Positions 7,238 through 13,960 of a stretch of 15,855 bases of DNA are shown one piece after another (positions within the stretch are counted from its first letter, which is position 1; the number at the start of each line of letters is the position of its first letter). The DNA comes from Rhodospirillales bacterium (lineage in GTDB: Bacteria > Pseudomonadota > Alphaproteobacteria > SMXQ01). The translations under genes were made by a program, and so were the position numbers. The DNA is taken from contig JAHEKA010000015.1 of assembly GCA_024638585.1 (NCBI GenBank), positions 1-15,855 on the forward strand. The letters run 5' to 3'. The notes beneath the pieces were generated by a model. That model saw nothing but the letters and a program-made list of their open reading frames with translations. It did not search any database and was not told the origin of the DNA.

Positions 7238-8089
7238 TTGCAATTTAAGTTCGGCACTTACGCCGCGGCGATCCTGATGGCGCTGCTGGTGGCCGCATTT
7301 GCGGCAAGCACCAGGGCAGCGGAGACGACGAAGCTTGCCCCGCCCGGTGCGAAATTCGACCTTGAACGCGCCCTTGAAGGACGCGGTCAAGATGCCGATA
7401 AGCTTTGGAAGGAGGTCAAGTCCGCCTGGCTTCTCTTCGGCCCGTTCACGGGAACGGATCCAAAGGCCGCTGAACTCCATTTGCAGAAATACATGCTGGA
7501 TACGACACCCAAGGTCCTCAACCTGCACCAGGAAAAGTTACGTAACCTCGATTGGCACCCGGGATTCTCGGAAGTGTTCGACCGCGCCAGGGCCTGGCGG
7601 AAAAACCTCAACACAATGACGATGGATCAGGTCTTTGAGGTCCGTAACAGCCTACACCGTCTTGCCAAGATCACAGCCGAAACAAGATTTAGCGAGCAGT
7701 ACACTTATTTGGCTCTCTCGTTGAAGCACCTACTCATGAACCTGAAACACATGCCGACATTATTCGAGTTTGCCGTCACGAAGATCGGCCGGGACAACGA
7801 GATCGACCGGAACGACGGCTACGCCTGGATCCAGTTTCTCGCCAATGAAGGGGACTATGCCCCCGCGCAGATTTACGGGGCGCAGATCTACCTGAAAAAC
7901 TCCAGGGGGCGCTCGAAGACTGTCCAACGCAAGGCCCGCATGGAAGCTTATTACCTCCTTCGCAGGGCCGAAAGAAGCGATCCCACGGTCACCGCCAAGA
8001 GACAGGAAGTAGAAAAACGCCTGACACTTGCGCAAATCAGGGAGGTCGATTCCTGGCTCAGAAAATATCCCCCCATCCATCCCCGCTGA
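7238..8089 (+). CDS. Predicted exported protein with Sel1-like C-terminus, function unknown
   Basis: I place the start at TTG 7238-7240, because AAGGAGG at 7226-7232 sits 5 nt before it; the frame is also open from GTG 7187, which would add 17 residues ahead of the signal peptide. From TTG the protein has 283 aa. Residues 2-27 look like a Sec signal peptide: one Lys, a hydrophobic core AAAILMALLVAAFAA, and a likely cut after STRA. The mature part is mostly helical and charged. Near the C-terminus, YAWIQFLANEGDYAPAQIYGAQIYL, then EAYYLLRRAE and LTLAQIREVDSWLRKYP resemble the end of Sel1-repeat proteins. A periplasmic scaffold role is inferred only. Its stop is 3 nt from the end of the convergent 350-aa gene. 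Confidence 0.65.
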   Translation: MQFKFGTYAAAILMALLVAAFAASTRAAETTKLAPPGAKFDLERALEGRGQDADKLWKEVKSAWLLFGPFTGTDPKAAELHLQKYMLDTTPKVLNLHQEKLRNLDWHPGFSEVFDRARAWRKNLNTMTMDQVFEVRNSLHRLAKITAETRFSEQYTYLALSLKHLLMNLKHMPTLFEFAVTKIGRDNEIDRNDGYAWIQFLANEGDYAPAQIYGAQIYLKNSRGRSKTVQRKARMEAYYLLRRAERSDPTVTAKRQEVEKRLTLAQIREVDSWLRKYPPIHPR

Positions 8090-8092
8090 ACA

Positions 8093-9145
8093 TTACTTAG
8101 ACATAGGTCCCCGCAATCGCTCAGCGATCCGGCAGTTTTGATACCGCAGTTCTGCGTCCGTCAGTTCTCGGCCCGCCTTTTCCCTTTGAATATCCAACTT
8201 ATTTAGAAGCGCTCCAATTTCTTTGAGCCGTGTATCGATTTCCGTACCTCGCTGAACCCGTTTTTGCGCCGTATCCCGATGGCGAATCATTTCATCTCGT
8301 CTTCCTACCAGGTCGATGCCGACGCGCGGCGGGCGGCCGCCCCGTCTGCGTTGGGCGTCTGGCGTATCTTTCTCGGTGTCCCTAGGTTCGGTGAACTCGA
8401 ATTCCGGTTTCCGGCCTGCACGGCGATCCTCGTCATTCGTGCTTGGCATCCTATTCCGGCGTTCATCGATCAACATTTTATGTTCTTTGTTCAATTCTCT
8501 GGTTTCGGCGAGGATGTTCTCGAAACTCGCCTTACGAGCGTCTAGATCACGACGCAAGGTTTCGCATCCATCAATATTCTCTTGGGGTTGGCGTCTGTCG
8601 GGCGACGTATGCTCCATCTTATCGGTTTCCGAGTCTTTGACAGTGAGTGCATTGGACCGCCGACGAAGTTTGACCGTAGTTCCAGTGTCTAGCCGGCTAA
8701 GCGATCCTTCATTTTGGATTGACCGAAGCTCCTCCGCGAACCCACTCGGAAAAACAGTGCGATCCGAATTCAACGCGCTCAATAAGCTTTTCCATCCAAG
8801 GGCGTCACGTTCACTTCGGTCCATCGTCTCAATCGCAGATGGTCTAGCGTGCAAACGCCTGACCGCATCGGAAAAGGGGGTATTTCGGGGTGTTCCTGTC
8901 AGCAACGTATGTCGCCGCTTCGGTTCAAGCAGTGACCGTCCCTTGGGCGATCGCTCATTAAACTCGTTACTTTCTTCAGGCTCGTCAAAGACCAACTGAA
9001 ATCCACGGCGAACCAAGTTGACCATTGCATCATGTTCCGCGTGATTCCCGTCTGTGTAGCGCGGGTCTCGCATGAGGCTGTCGAGGCCGGCTTGTCCAAG
9101 GCGCCGGAACGGGCTCTTTCGGGATATGAATGAAGGAATTCGCAT
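8093..9145 (-). CDS. Unrecognised 350-aa charged protein, lower-GC gene
   Basis: I do not recognise this family. ATG 9143-9145 is preceded by AGGAG (complement of 9153-9157) at 7 nt spacing, which supports a real start. Residues 27-54 hold DPRYTDGNHAEHDA and VRRGFQLVFDEP, which recalls a DPRY...GF motif I associate with small phage-related proteins in Rhodospirillales; that link is from memory and weak. The middle is low in hydrophobic residues and probably disordered. Residues about 195-230 and 280-345 look like charged coiled-coil helices, and RRRGGRPPR (266-274) is a basic, faintly AT-hook-like patch. There is no signal peptide or membrane segment. GC and codon use are visibly lower than in neighbours, suggesting transfer. 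Confidence 0.6.
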   Translation of the reverse strand: MRIPSFISRKSPFRRLGQAGLDSLMRDPRYTDGNHAEHDAMVNLVRRGFQLVFDEPEESNEFNERSPKGRSLLEPKRRHTLLTGTPRNTPFSDAVRRLHARPSAIETMDRSERDALGWKSLLSALNSDRTVFPSGFAEELRSIQNEGSLSRLDTGTTVKLRRRSNALTVKDSETDKMEHTSPDRRQPQENIDGCETLRRDLDARKASFENILAETRELNKEHKMLIDERRNRMPSTNDEDRRAGRKPEFEFTEPRDTEKDTPDAQRRRGGRPPRVGIDLVGRRDEMIRHRDTAQKRVQRGTEIDTRLKEIGALLNKLDIQREKAGRELTDAELRYQNCRIAERLRGPMSK

Positions 9146-9169
9146 TGAAATTCTCCTGGTTAGAAACGC

Positions 9170-9201
9170 AAAAAGGCCCCGGGCTTTGAGAGCCCAGAGC
9201 C
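9170..9201 (-). terminator. Minus-strand intrinsic terminator inside the leader of the 350-aa gene
   Basis: On the minus strand GGCTCTGGGCT pairs with AGCCCGGGGCC in an 11-bp stem (two G-U pairs) around loop CTCAA, followed directly by TTTTT (complement of 9170-9174). On the plus strand the two wobbles become C-A mismatches and no T-run follows, so the signal is specific to the minus strand. It ends 24 nt before the start codon of the 350-aa gene, leaving no room for a promoter between them. It could be an attenuator, or the end of a short RNA. Confidence 0.6.
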
Positions 9202-9221
9202 GTTTATAGAGTTTCGGTAAA

Positions 9222-9236
9222 GTAAGTGTTACTTAC
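9222..9236. promoter_or_regulatory. Palindrome GTAAGT-GTT-ACTTAC, possible operator
   Basis: A perfect 6-bp inverted repeat with a 3-nt centre lies in the AT-rich part of the leader. On the minus strand it follows TTGCAC (complement of 9253-9258) and TATAAAAAT, so it lies where a repressor could block a promoter serving the 350-aa gene. On RNA it could instead fold as GTAAGT/ACTTAC or, alternatively, GTGT/ACAC. The exact promoter boxes are not convincing. Confidence 0.4.
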
Positions 9237-9294
9237 ACAATTTTTATAAGAAGTGCAAGAATTTTTTCCCGCAAATAGAAACCCACTCAAAAAG

Positions 9295-9329
9295 AAGGCC
9301 GGCACCCCGCCGGGGCCGGCCTTTTTTTT
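9295..9329. terminator. Bidirectional intrinsic terminator after rpsD
   Basis: GGCCGGC (9297-9303) pairs with GCCGGCC (9315-9321); three further C-G pairs inside an A bulge close a CGCC loop. The plus strand continues with eight T (9322-9329), and the minus strand with TTCTTTTT (complement of 9289-9296). It lies 33 nt beyond the rpsD stop and should end rpsD transcription, while also stopping plus-strand transcription from entering rpsD in antisense. Confidence 0.85.
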
Positions 9330-9353
9330 GGCTGCAGCCAGGAGCGCTCTCGC

Positions 9354-9968
9354 TCAACGTGAATAGAATTCGATCACCAGGTTGGGTTCCATCTGTACCG
9401 GATAGGGAACCTCGGCAATTTGCGGTATGCGCAGGAACGTGCCGGTCATCTTGTTGTAATCGACATTGAAATAATCCGGCACGTCGCGTTCGGGCGATTC
9501 CATCGCCTCAAGCACGACCGGAAGTTCGCGGGATTTTTCCTTGATCTGAATCTCGTCCCCCTCCTTCAGGCGGTAGGACGGAATGGTCACGCGCTTGCCG
9601 TTGACCCGCACATGGCCGTGGCTGACGATCTGCCGCGCCGCAAACACCGTGGGCACGAACTTCAGGCGGTAGACGGCGGCATCCAGGCGGCTCTCCAAAA
9701 GGCCGATGAGGTTCTCACCCGTATCCCCGCGGCGGCGTACCGCATCGGTATAATAGCGGCGGAACTGGCGTTCGCCGATATTGCCGTAATAGCCCTTCAG
9801 TTTCTGCTTGGCGCGAAGCTGGAGCCCGTAATCGGAAATCTTGAAGCGCCGCTGGCCGTGCTCGCCAGGGCCGTATTCGCGCTTGTTATAGGGGCTCTTT
9901 GGCCGGCCCCAGAGGTTCACCCCAAGCCGGCGGTCGATCTTGTATTTGGACGCACTGCGTTTACCCAT
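9354..9968 (-). CDS. rpsD: 30S ribosomal protein S4
   Basis: A 204-aa protein with the S4 start MGKRSASKYKIDRRLGVNLWG, the KSPYNKREYGPGEHGQRR segment, and the S4 RNA-binding domain from about residue 94 (LESRLDAAVYRLKF ... RQIVSHGHVRVNGKRV). S4 binds the 5' domain of 16S rRNA and starts assembly of the small subunit. The N-terminal part has no cysteines, so it is the zinc-free form. Length is normal. It is transcribed alone, between its own promoter at 10072-10099 and a strong terminator at 9295-9329, and not in an rpsM-rpsK-rpsD-rpoA cluster as in E. coli. Confidence 0.98.
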   Translation of the reverse strand: MGKRSASKYKIDRRLGVNLWGRPKSPYNKREYGPGEHGQRRFKISDYGLQLRAKQKLKGYYGNIGERQFRRYYTDAVRRRGDTGENLIGLLESRLDAAVYRLKFVPTVFAARQIVSHGHVRVNGKRVTIPSYRLKEGDEIQIKEKSRELPVVLEAMESPERDVPDYFNVDYNKMTGTFLRIPQIAEVPYPVQMEPNLVIEFYSR

Positions 9969-10071
9969 GTTCTCTCTACCCTAGTTGATCCGGTGTTATT
10001 GTTGTCCCGGTTAACCCGCCGCGGCGGATGGGGCGCCTCAATTCGGGGCCCTCTTTTCCGGAAAGCGCGCC

Positions 10072-10099
10072 ACTATAGCGGCGGCGCCGCGCTTGTCAA
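10072..10099 (-). promoter_or_regulatory. Near-consensus sigma70 promoter of rpsD
   Basis: On the minus strand TTGACA (complement of 10094-10099) and TATAGT (complement of 10072-10077) are separated by 16 nt. The TGA inside the -35 box is also the stop codon of the upstream methyltransferase gene. Transcription would start near 10065, giving a GC-rich leader of about 97 nt that includes the perfect 12-base palindrome CCGCCGCGGCGG at 10016-10027. Whether S4 binds this leader cannot be told by eye. Confidence 0.75.
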
Positions 10100-10881
10100 T
10101 TCCCCCGCCCCTTAACCAAGGACGCGACGATCCCCCGGAGCGTCTTCACCTCCTGCTCGGTCAGGTCGGCCCGGGCGAAGAGATTGCGGATATTGCGCAC
10201 CATCCGGGGCCGCTTTTCAGGCGGATAAAGGAAACCGGCACGATCCAGTTCCGCTTCCAGGTGTTCGAAAAAGCCGAGCAGCTCGGCCTTGGTGGCCGCC
10301 TCCGCCTGGGGCCGGCCCCGCCGGGGTGCGCCCCCGTCTTCCGCTGCCCCGGCAAGCCGCCATTCGTAGGCGCAGATCAGCACCGCCTGGGCCAGGTTGA
10401 GGGATGAGAAATCGGGATTCATCGGAATCTCGATGATGGCGTCTGCCAAGGCCACGTCGTCGTTGTCCAACCCGGATCGCTCGGCTCCGAACAGGATCCC
10501 GACGGAACCGCCGGTTTCCTGATAGTCCCGGATCTCGTGCGCCGCCGCGCGCGGGCTCAGAACCGGTTTCACCATGTCGCGCGGCCGCGCGGTGGTGGCA
10601 TAGACGCGGGAAAGATCCGCGACCGCGTCGGCGGTCGTATCGAAGAGTTTCGCGCCCTCCAGCACGTCCGTCGCGCCCGATGACGACGCCACCGCCTTTT
10701 CGTTAGGCCAGGCCTCCCGGGGCCGGACCAGGCGCAGATTCCCAAGGCCGCAATTGAGCATGGCGCGGGCGGTGGTGCCGATGTTCTCACCGATCTGGGG
10801 ATGGACCAGAACAACCTCCGGCCCGGTCCTGTCGCCCGTGTCCCGCACCCCATCGCGCTGCTGCGTTACGGAATCAGGCAC
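10096..10881 (-). CDS. trmJ: SPOUT-family RNA methyltransferase, TrmJ type (tRNA Nm32)
   Basis: From GTG 10879-10881 this is a 261-aa cytoplasmic protein. It shows the SPOUT order: EVVLVHPQIGENIGTTARA near residues 22-40, FGAERSGL (131-138), and the SAM-binding knot end IPMNPDFSSLNLAQAV (152-167). This pattern matches TrmJ, which 2'-O-methylates nucleotide 32 of tRNAs. The helical C-terminal tail (EKRPRMVRNIRNLFARADL) is also typical. The start is uncertain: the frame is open to 10998 inside cimA, and GTG 10846-10848 is possible, but GAGGGG lies just before 10881 and the length then fits. The gene overlaps the end of cimA by 8 nt, suggesting coupling. A related rRNA or tRNA target is not excluded. 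Confidence 0.85.
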   Translation of the reverse strand: MPDSVTQQRDGVRDTGDRTGPEVVLVHPQIGENIGTTARAMLNCGLGNLRLVRPREAWPNEKAVASSSGATDVLEGAKLFDTTADAVADLSRVYATTARPRDMVKPVLSPRAAAHEIRDYQETGGSVGILFGAERSGLDNDDVALADAIIEIPMNPDFSSLNLAQAVLICAYEWRLAGAAEDGGAPRRGRPQAEAATKAELLGFFEHLEAELDRAGFLYPPEKRPRMVRNIRNLFARADLTEQEVKTLRGIVASLVKGRGN

Positions 10882-12475
10882 GGGCCCCCTCGGTAAAGAG
10901 CTTGTAGGTGATGGCGTCGTATAGCGCGTTGTAGGAGGCGTCGATGACGTTGGTGGAAACCCCCACCGTCGACCAGCGATTGCCCTCGTCGTCGGCACTT
11001 TCGATCACCACCCGGGTCACCGCTTCGGTGCCTGCGCCCGGGGTGAGGATTCGCACCTTGTAATCCACCAGCCGCATCTCCTTGAGCTCGCCGTAATACG
11101 GAAGCAGCGATTTGCGGATGGCGTTGTCGAGCGCGTTCACGGGCCCGTTGCCTTCGGCCACGGTCATGGTGTGCTCATCCTTGACATCGATCCTGATGGT
11201 GGCTTCCGAAAGGGTGATGAGCTGACCGCGCGCGTTCCAACGGCGTTCGTCCAAAACCCGGAAGGAGGTCAGCTTGAAGTAATCGGGCACGGTGTGCAGC
11301 GTGCGCCGGGCAAGAAGCTCGAAACTCGCCTCGGCTCCATCGTAGGAATACCCCTCGTATTCCCGCCCCTTGACCTCTTCCACAAGCCTGCCGATCCCGG
11401 GATCATCGGGGGCCACCTCGATGCCCAGCTCGCGCAGACGGGCAATGACATTCGACCGACCGGCTTGGTCGGAGACCACGATCTGGCGCACATTGCCGAC
11501 CGATTCCGGCGGCACGTGTTCGTAGCAGCGTGGATCTTTTTCCACGGCCGAGACGTGCAGCCCTCCCTTATGGGCGAAGGCCGCCTCCCCGACATAGGCG
11601 GCATGGCGGTTGGGCGCGCGGTTGAGACGTTCATCGAGGACGCGGGAGGCATGGGTGAGCCGCGTCAAGTGGTCTGGGTCGACGCCGGTCTCATAGCCCA
11701 TCTTGAGGACCAGGCTGGGCAGAAGCGAGACCAGATTGGCATTGCCGCAACGCTCACCCAGACCGTTGAGGGTGCCCTGGATCTGACGCGCTCCGACCCG
11801 CACGGCGGCCAGCGAATTGGCGACCGCGTTTTCCGTATCGTTATGGCAATGGATGCCCAGGCTGGAGCCCGGGATGTGTTCGCTCACCGCGCCGACGATG
11901 CGCTCCACCTCGTCGGGCAGGGTGCCGCCATTGGTATCGCACAGCACCACCCAGCGCGCGCCCGCCGCATGTGCCACCTTGACGCATTCCAGCGCGTAAT
12001 CGGGATTGGCCTTGTAGCCGTCGAAGAAATGCTCGGCATCGAACATCACCTCGTCCACCTTGGTGGTCGCGAGCGCAATGCTGTCGGCGATCATGGCGAC
12101 GTTCTCGGACTTTTCGATGCCGAGCGCGACATCCACCTGAAAATCCCAGGTCTTGCCCACCATGGTCACGACGCGCGCCTTGGTCCCCAGCAACGCCGCC
12201 AGGCCGGGGTCGTTTTCGGCACTCCGTCCTGCCCGGCGGGTCATGCCGAAGGCCGCGAGCTTCGCCCTGGCAAGGGTCGGCGCCTCGGCGAAAAAGGCAT
12301 TGTCGGTGGGATTGGCGCCGGGCCAACCCCCTTCGACATAATCGATCCCCAACTCGTCCAGTGCCTCGGCGATGGCAACCTTGTCCAAGACGTTGAAGTC
12401 CACGCCCTGGGTCTGGGCGCCGTCGCGCAGGGTCGAATCGTAGAGATAGACGCGTTTGTCCGATGAGCCGGTCAT
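10874..12475 (-). CDS. cimA: (R)-citramalate synthase
   Basis: A 533-aa protein that condenses pyruvate with acetyl-CoA to citramalate, opening the threonine-independent route to 2-oxobutyrate and isoleucine. The N-terminal catalytic TIM barrel starts with LYDSTLRDGAQTQG (residues 11-24) and holds the metal-binding HCHND at 209-213; GLGERCGNANL follows. The last ~150 residues form the LeuA-type regulatory domain that usually mediates feedback by isoleucine. Relative to 2-isopropylmalate synthase, the length, the DGAQTQG motif and VEGGWPGANP (47-56) favour the CimA group. Its start overlaps the cysS stop by 4 nt (ATGA), and trmJ overlaps its end, so cysS-cimA-trmJ appears to be one transcript. 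Confidence 0.9.
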   Translation of the reverse strand: MTGSSDKRVYLYDSTLRDGAQTQGVDFNVLDKVAIAEALDELGIDYVEGGWPGANPTDNAFFAEAPTLARAKLAAFGMTRRAGRSAENDPGLAALLGTKARVVTMVGKTWDFQVDVALGIEKSENVAMIADSIALATTKVDEVMFDAEHFFDGYKANPDYALECVKVAHAAGARWVVLCDTNGGTLPDEVERIVGAVSEHIPGSSLGIHCHNDTENAVANSLAAVRVGARQIQGTLNGLGERCGNANLVSLLPSLVLKMGYETGVDPDHLTRLTHASRVLDERLNRAPNRHAAYVGEAAFAHKGGLHVSAVEKDPRCYEHVPPESVGNVRQIVVSDQAGRSNVIARLRELGIEVAPDDPGIGRLVEEVKGREYEGYSYDGAEASFELLARRTLHTVPDYFKLTSFRVLDERRWNARGQLITLSEATIRIDVKDEHTMTVAEGNGPVNALDNAIRKSLLPYYGELKEMRLVDYKVRILTPGAGTEAVTRVVIESADDEGNRWSTVGVSTNVIDASYNALYDAITYKLFTEGARA

Positions 12476-13860
12476 CCCGCGCGCCTCCAGATGGTGCCCT
12501 CGGGCTTATCTTCCAACACAACTCCCTGATCCGCCAGGGCATCGCGAATGCGGTCGGCCTCGGCAAAGTCCTTGTCCTGGCGGGCTTGGGCGCGGCGGGC
12601 GATCTCGGCCTGAATCTCGTCCTCCGACAATCCCTGCACACAGCTTCCCACTTCTCCCTTGAACCAAGCTTCGGGATCATGGCACAGCACACCCAGTACC
12701 CCGCCCCCGGCCAAAAGGGCTCCCTTCAATCGCGCCTTTTCCGCCGCGTCCTCGGCCTTGTTCAGCGAGGTTGCAATTTCATGCAACGCGGCAATCGCCA
12801 GCGGCGTGTTAAGGTCATCCTCCAGCGCATCGCGGACGGTCTCAGGGAGGGCATCATCGGGACCGGCTTCGATATCCGAGACATCCCGCAACGCACCATA
12901 GAACCGGTCGAGACCCGCCCGCGCAGTGCCGAGGCCATCAAGGGTCCAGTCCAGCGGCTGACGGTAATGGGTTCCCATCATGTAGAAGCGGATCGCTTCG
13001 CCCGGCGCCTGCTCCAGCAGATCGCGGACGGTGAAGAAATTGCCCAAGGACTTCGACATCTTCTCACCATTGACCGTGAGATATCCGTTATGGACCCAAT
13101 AGCGCGCGAAAGTCTTGCCGCCATGGGCACAGGTCGATTGGGCGATCTCGTTCTCATGGTGGGGGAAGATCAGATCCAAGCCACCGCCGTGGATATCGAA
13201 CGACTCCCCAAGGTGGGCCTCCGACATGGCGGAACATTCGATATGCCAGCCCGGGCGGCCGCGGCCCCAGGGGCTGTCCCATCCCGGCTGATCCGCCTCC
13301 GACGGCTTCCACAGGACGAAATCGGCGGGATCCTCCTTATAAGGGGCAACCTCGACCCGGGCTCCGGCGATCATTTCCCGCCGGTCGCGGTTGGCGAGCC
13401 GGCCGTATTCTTCCATCGACGGCACATTGAACAGCACATGACCGTCCGCCACATAGGCGTTGCCGCGTTCGATCAGGCACTCGATCATGGCGATCATCTG
13501 GGGGATATGCCCGGTCGCGCGCGGTTCCACATCAGGGATCAGCGCGCCAAGCGCCGCCATGTCTTCGTGGTAGGCCGCGGTCGTCTCTTCGGTCAGCCGG
13601 TCGATGGGGATGTTCCGCTCTTTCGCCGCATTGATGATCTTGTCGTCGACATCGGTGATGTTTCGGCAATAAGTGACCCGCTTGTAGGTCGCCTTGAGAA
13701 GGCGATAGAGCACGTCGAAGACAACCACCGGGCGCGCGTTGCCGATATGCGCCCGGTCATAGACCGTCGGCCCGCAGACATACATGCGCACGTGGTCCGG
13801 GTCGAGCGGGACGAACGCCTCCTTGGCCCGGCTGGCGGTGTTGTAAAGCTTCAACGACAC
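12472..13860 (-). CDS. cysS: Cysteinyl-tRNA synthetase
   Basis: A 462-aa class I aminoacyl-tRNA synthetase that charges tRNA-Cys. The HIGH-box variant HIGN lies at residues 38-41 and KMSKS at 267-271. The zinc ligands that give cysteine specificity are present at Cys29, Cys209, His234 and Glu238. Length is typical. The start is GTG 13858-13860; GAGGAA lies about a dozen nt upstream and AGGAC is almost adjacent, so the ribosome-binding site is poor, but MSLKLYNT is the expected family N-terminus. A weak promoter candidate (TTGTTA, complement of 13911-13916) lies in the 96-nt gap behind nadE. Its last bases overlap the cimA start. Confidence 0.97.
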   Translation of the reverse strand: MSLKLYNTASRAKEAFVPLDPDHVRMYVCGPTVYDRAHIGNARPVVVFDVLYRLLKATYKRVTYCRNITDVDDKIINAAKERNIPIDRLTEETTAAYHEDMAALGALIPDVEPRATGHIPQMIAMIECLIERGNAYVADGHVLFNVPSMEEYGRLANRDRREMIAGARVEVAPYKEDPADFVLWKPSEADQPGWDSPWGRGRPGWHIECSAMSEAHLGESFDIHGGGLDLIFPHHENEIAQSTCAHGGKTFARYWVHNGYLTVNGEKMSKSLGNFFTVRDLLEQAPGEAIRFYMMGTHYRQPLDWTLDGLGTARAGLDRFYGALRDVSDIEAGPDDALPETVRDALEDDLNTPLAIAALHEIATSLNKAEDAAEKARLKGALLAGGGVLGVLCHDPEAWFKGEVGSCVQGLSEDEIQAEIARRAQARQDKDFAEADRIRDALADQGVVLEDKPEGTIWRRAG

Positions 13861-13938
13861 GTCCTGTCTATTCCTCGGTGCTGATGTCTAAATGTTTGAG
13901 TCTTAAGGATTAACAAATCACTTCTTCCGGGTCCATGG

Positions 13939-13960
13939 CTAGCGCGCTCTGCTCCGCTAG
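13939..13960 (-). other. Inverted repeat spanning the nadE stop codon
   Basis: CTAGCG (13939-13944) and CGCTAG (13955-13960) are inverted copies 10 nt apart, and the nadE TAG (13957-13959) is inside one arm. On the minus strand it could form a small hairpin at the end of nadE, but no T-run follows. Its role as a terminator is doubtful. Confidence 0.3.

Noticed and set aside
8316..8999. 227-aa plus-strand open frame opposite the unknown 350-aa gene
   Set aside because: Both strands are open here, so this one was weighed. The minus-strand frame has a good Shine-Dalgarno, a full-length start and coiled-coil periodicity; the plus-strand product is Ser/Arg-rich without a clear ribosome-binding site.
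10882..10998. N-terminal extension of the TrmJ frame
   Set aside because: It lies inside the cimA coding sequence, is Thr/Pro/Arg-rich and unlike the family.
11171..12466. 431-aa plus-strand open frame opposite cimA
   Set aside because: It is antisense to a clear CimA with intact motifs; long antisense frames are expected in GC-rich coding DNA, and its translation shows no family pattern.
12463..13884. 473-aa plus-strand open frame opposite cysS
   Set aside because: It covers the same bases as CysRS with all zinc ligands and both signature motifs intact; its own product is low-complexity and Arg/His-rich with no recognisable domain.
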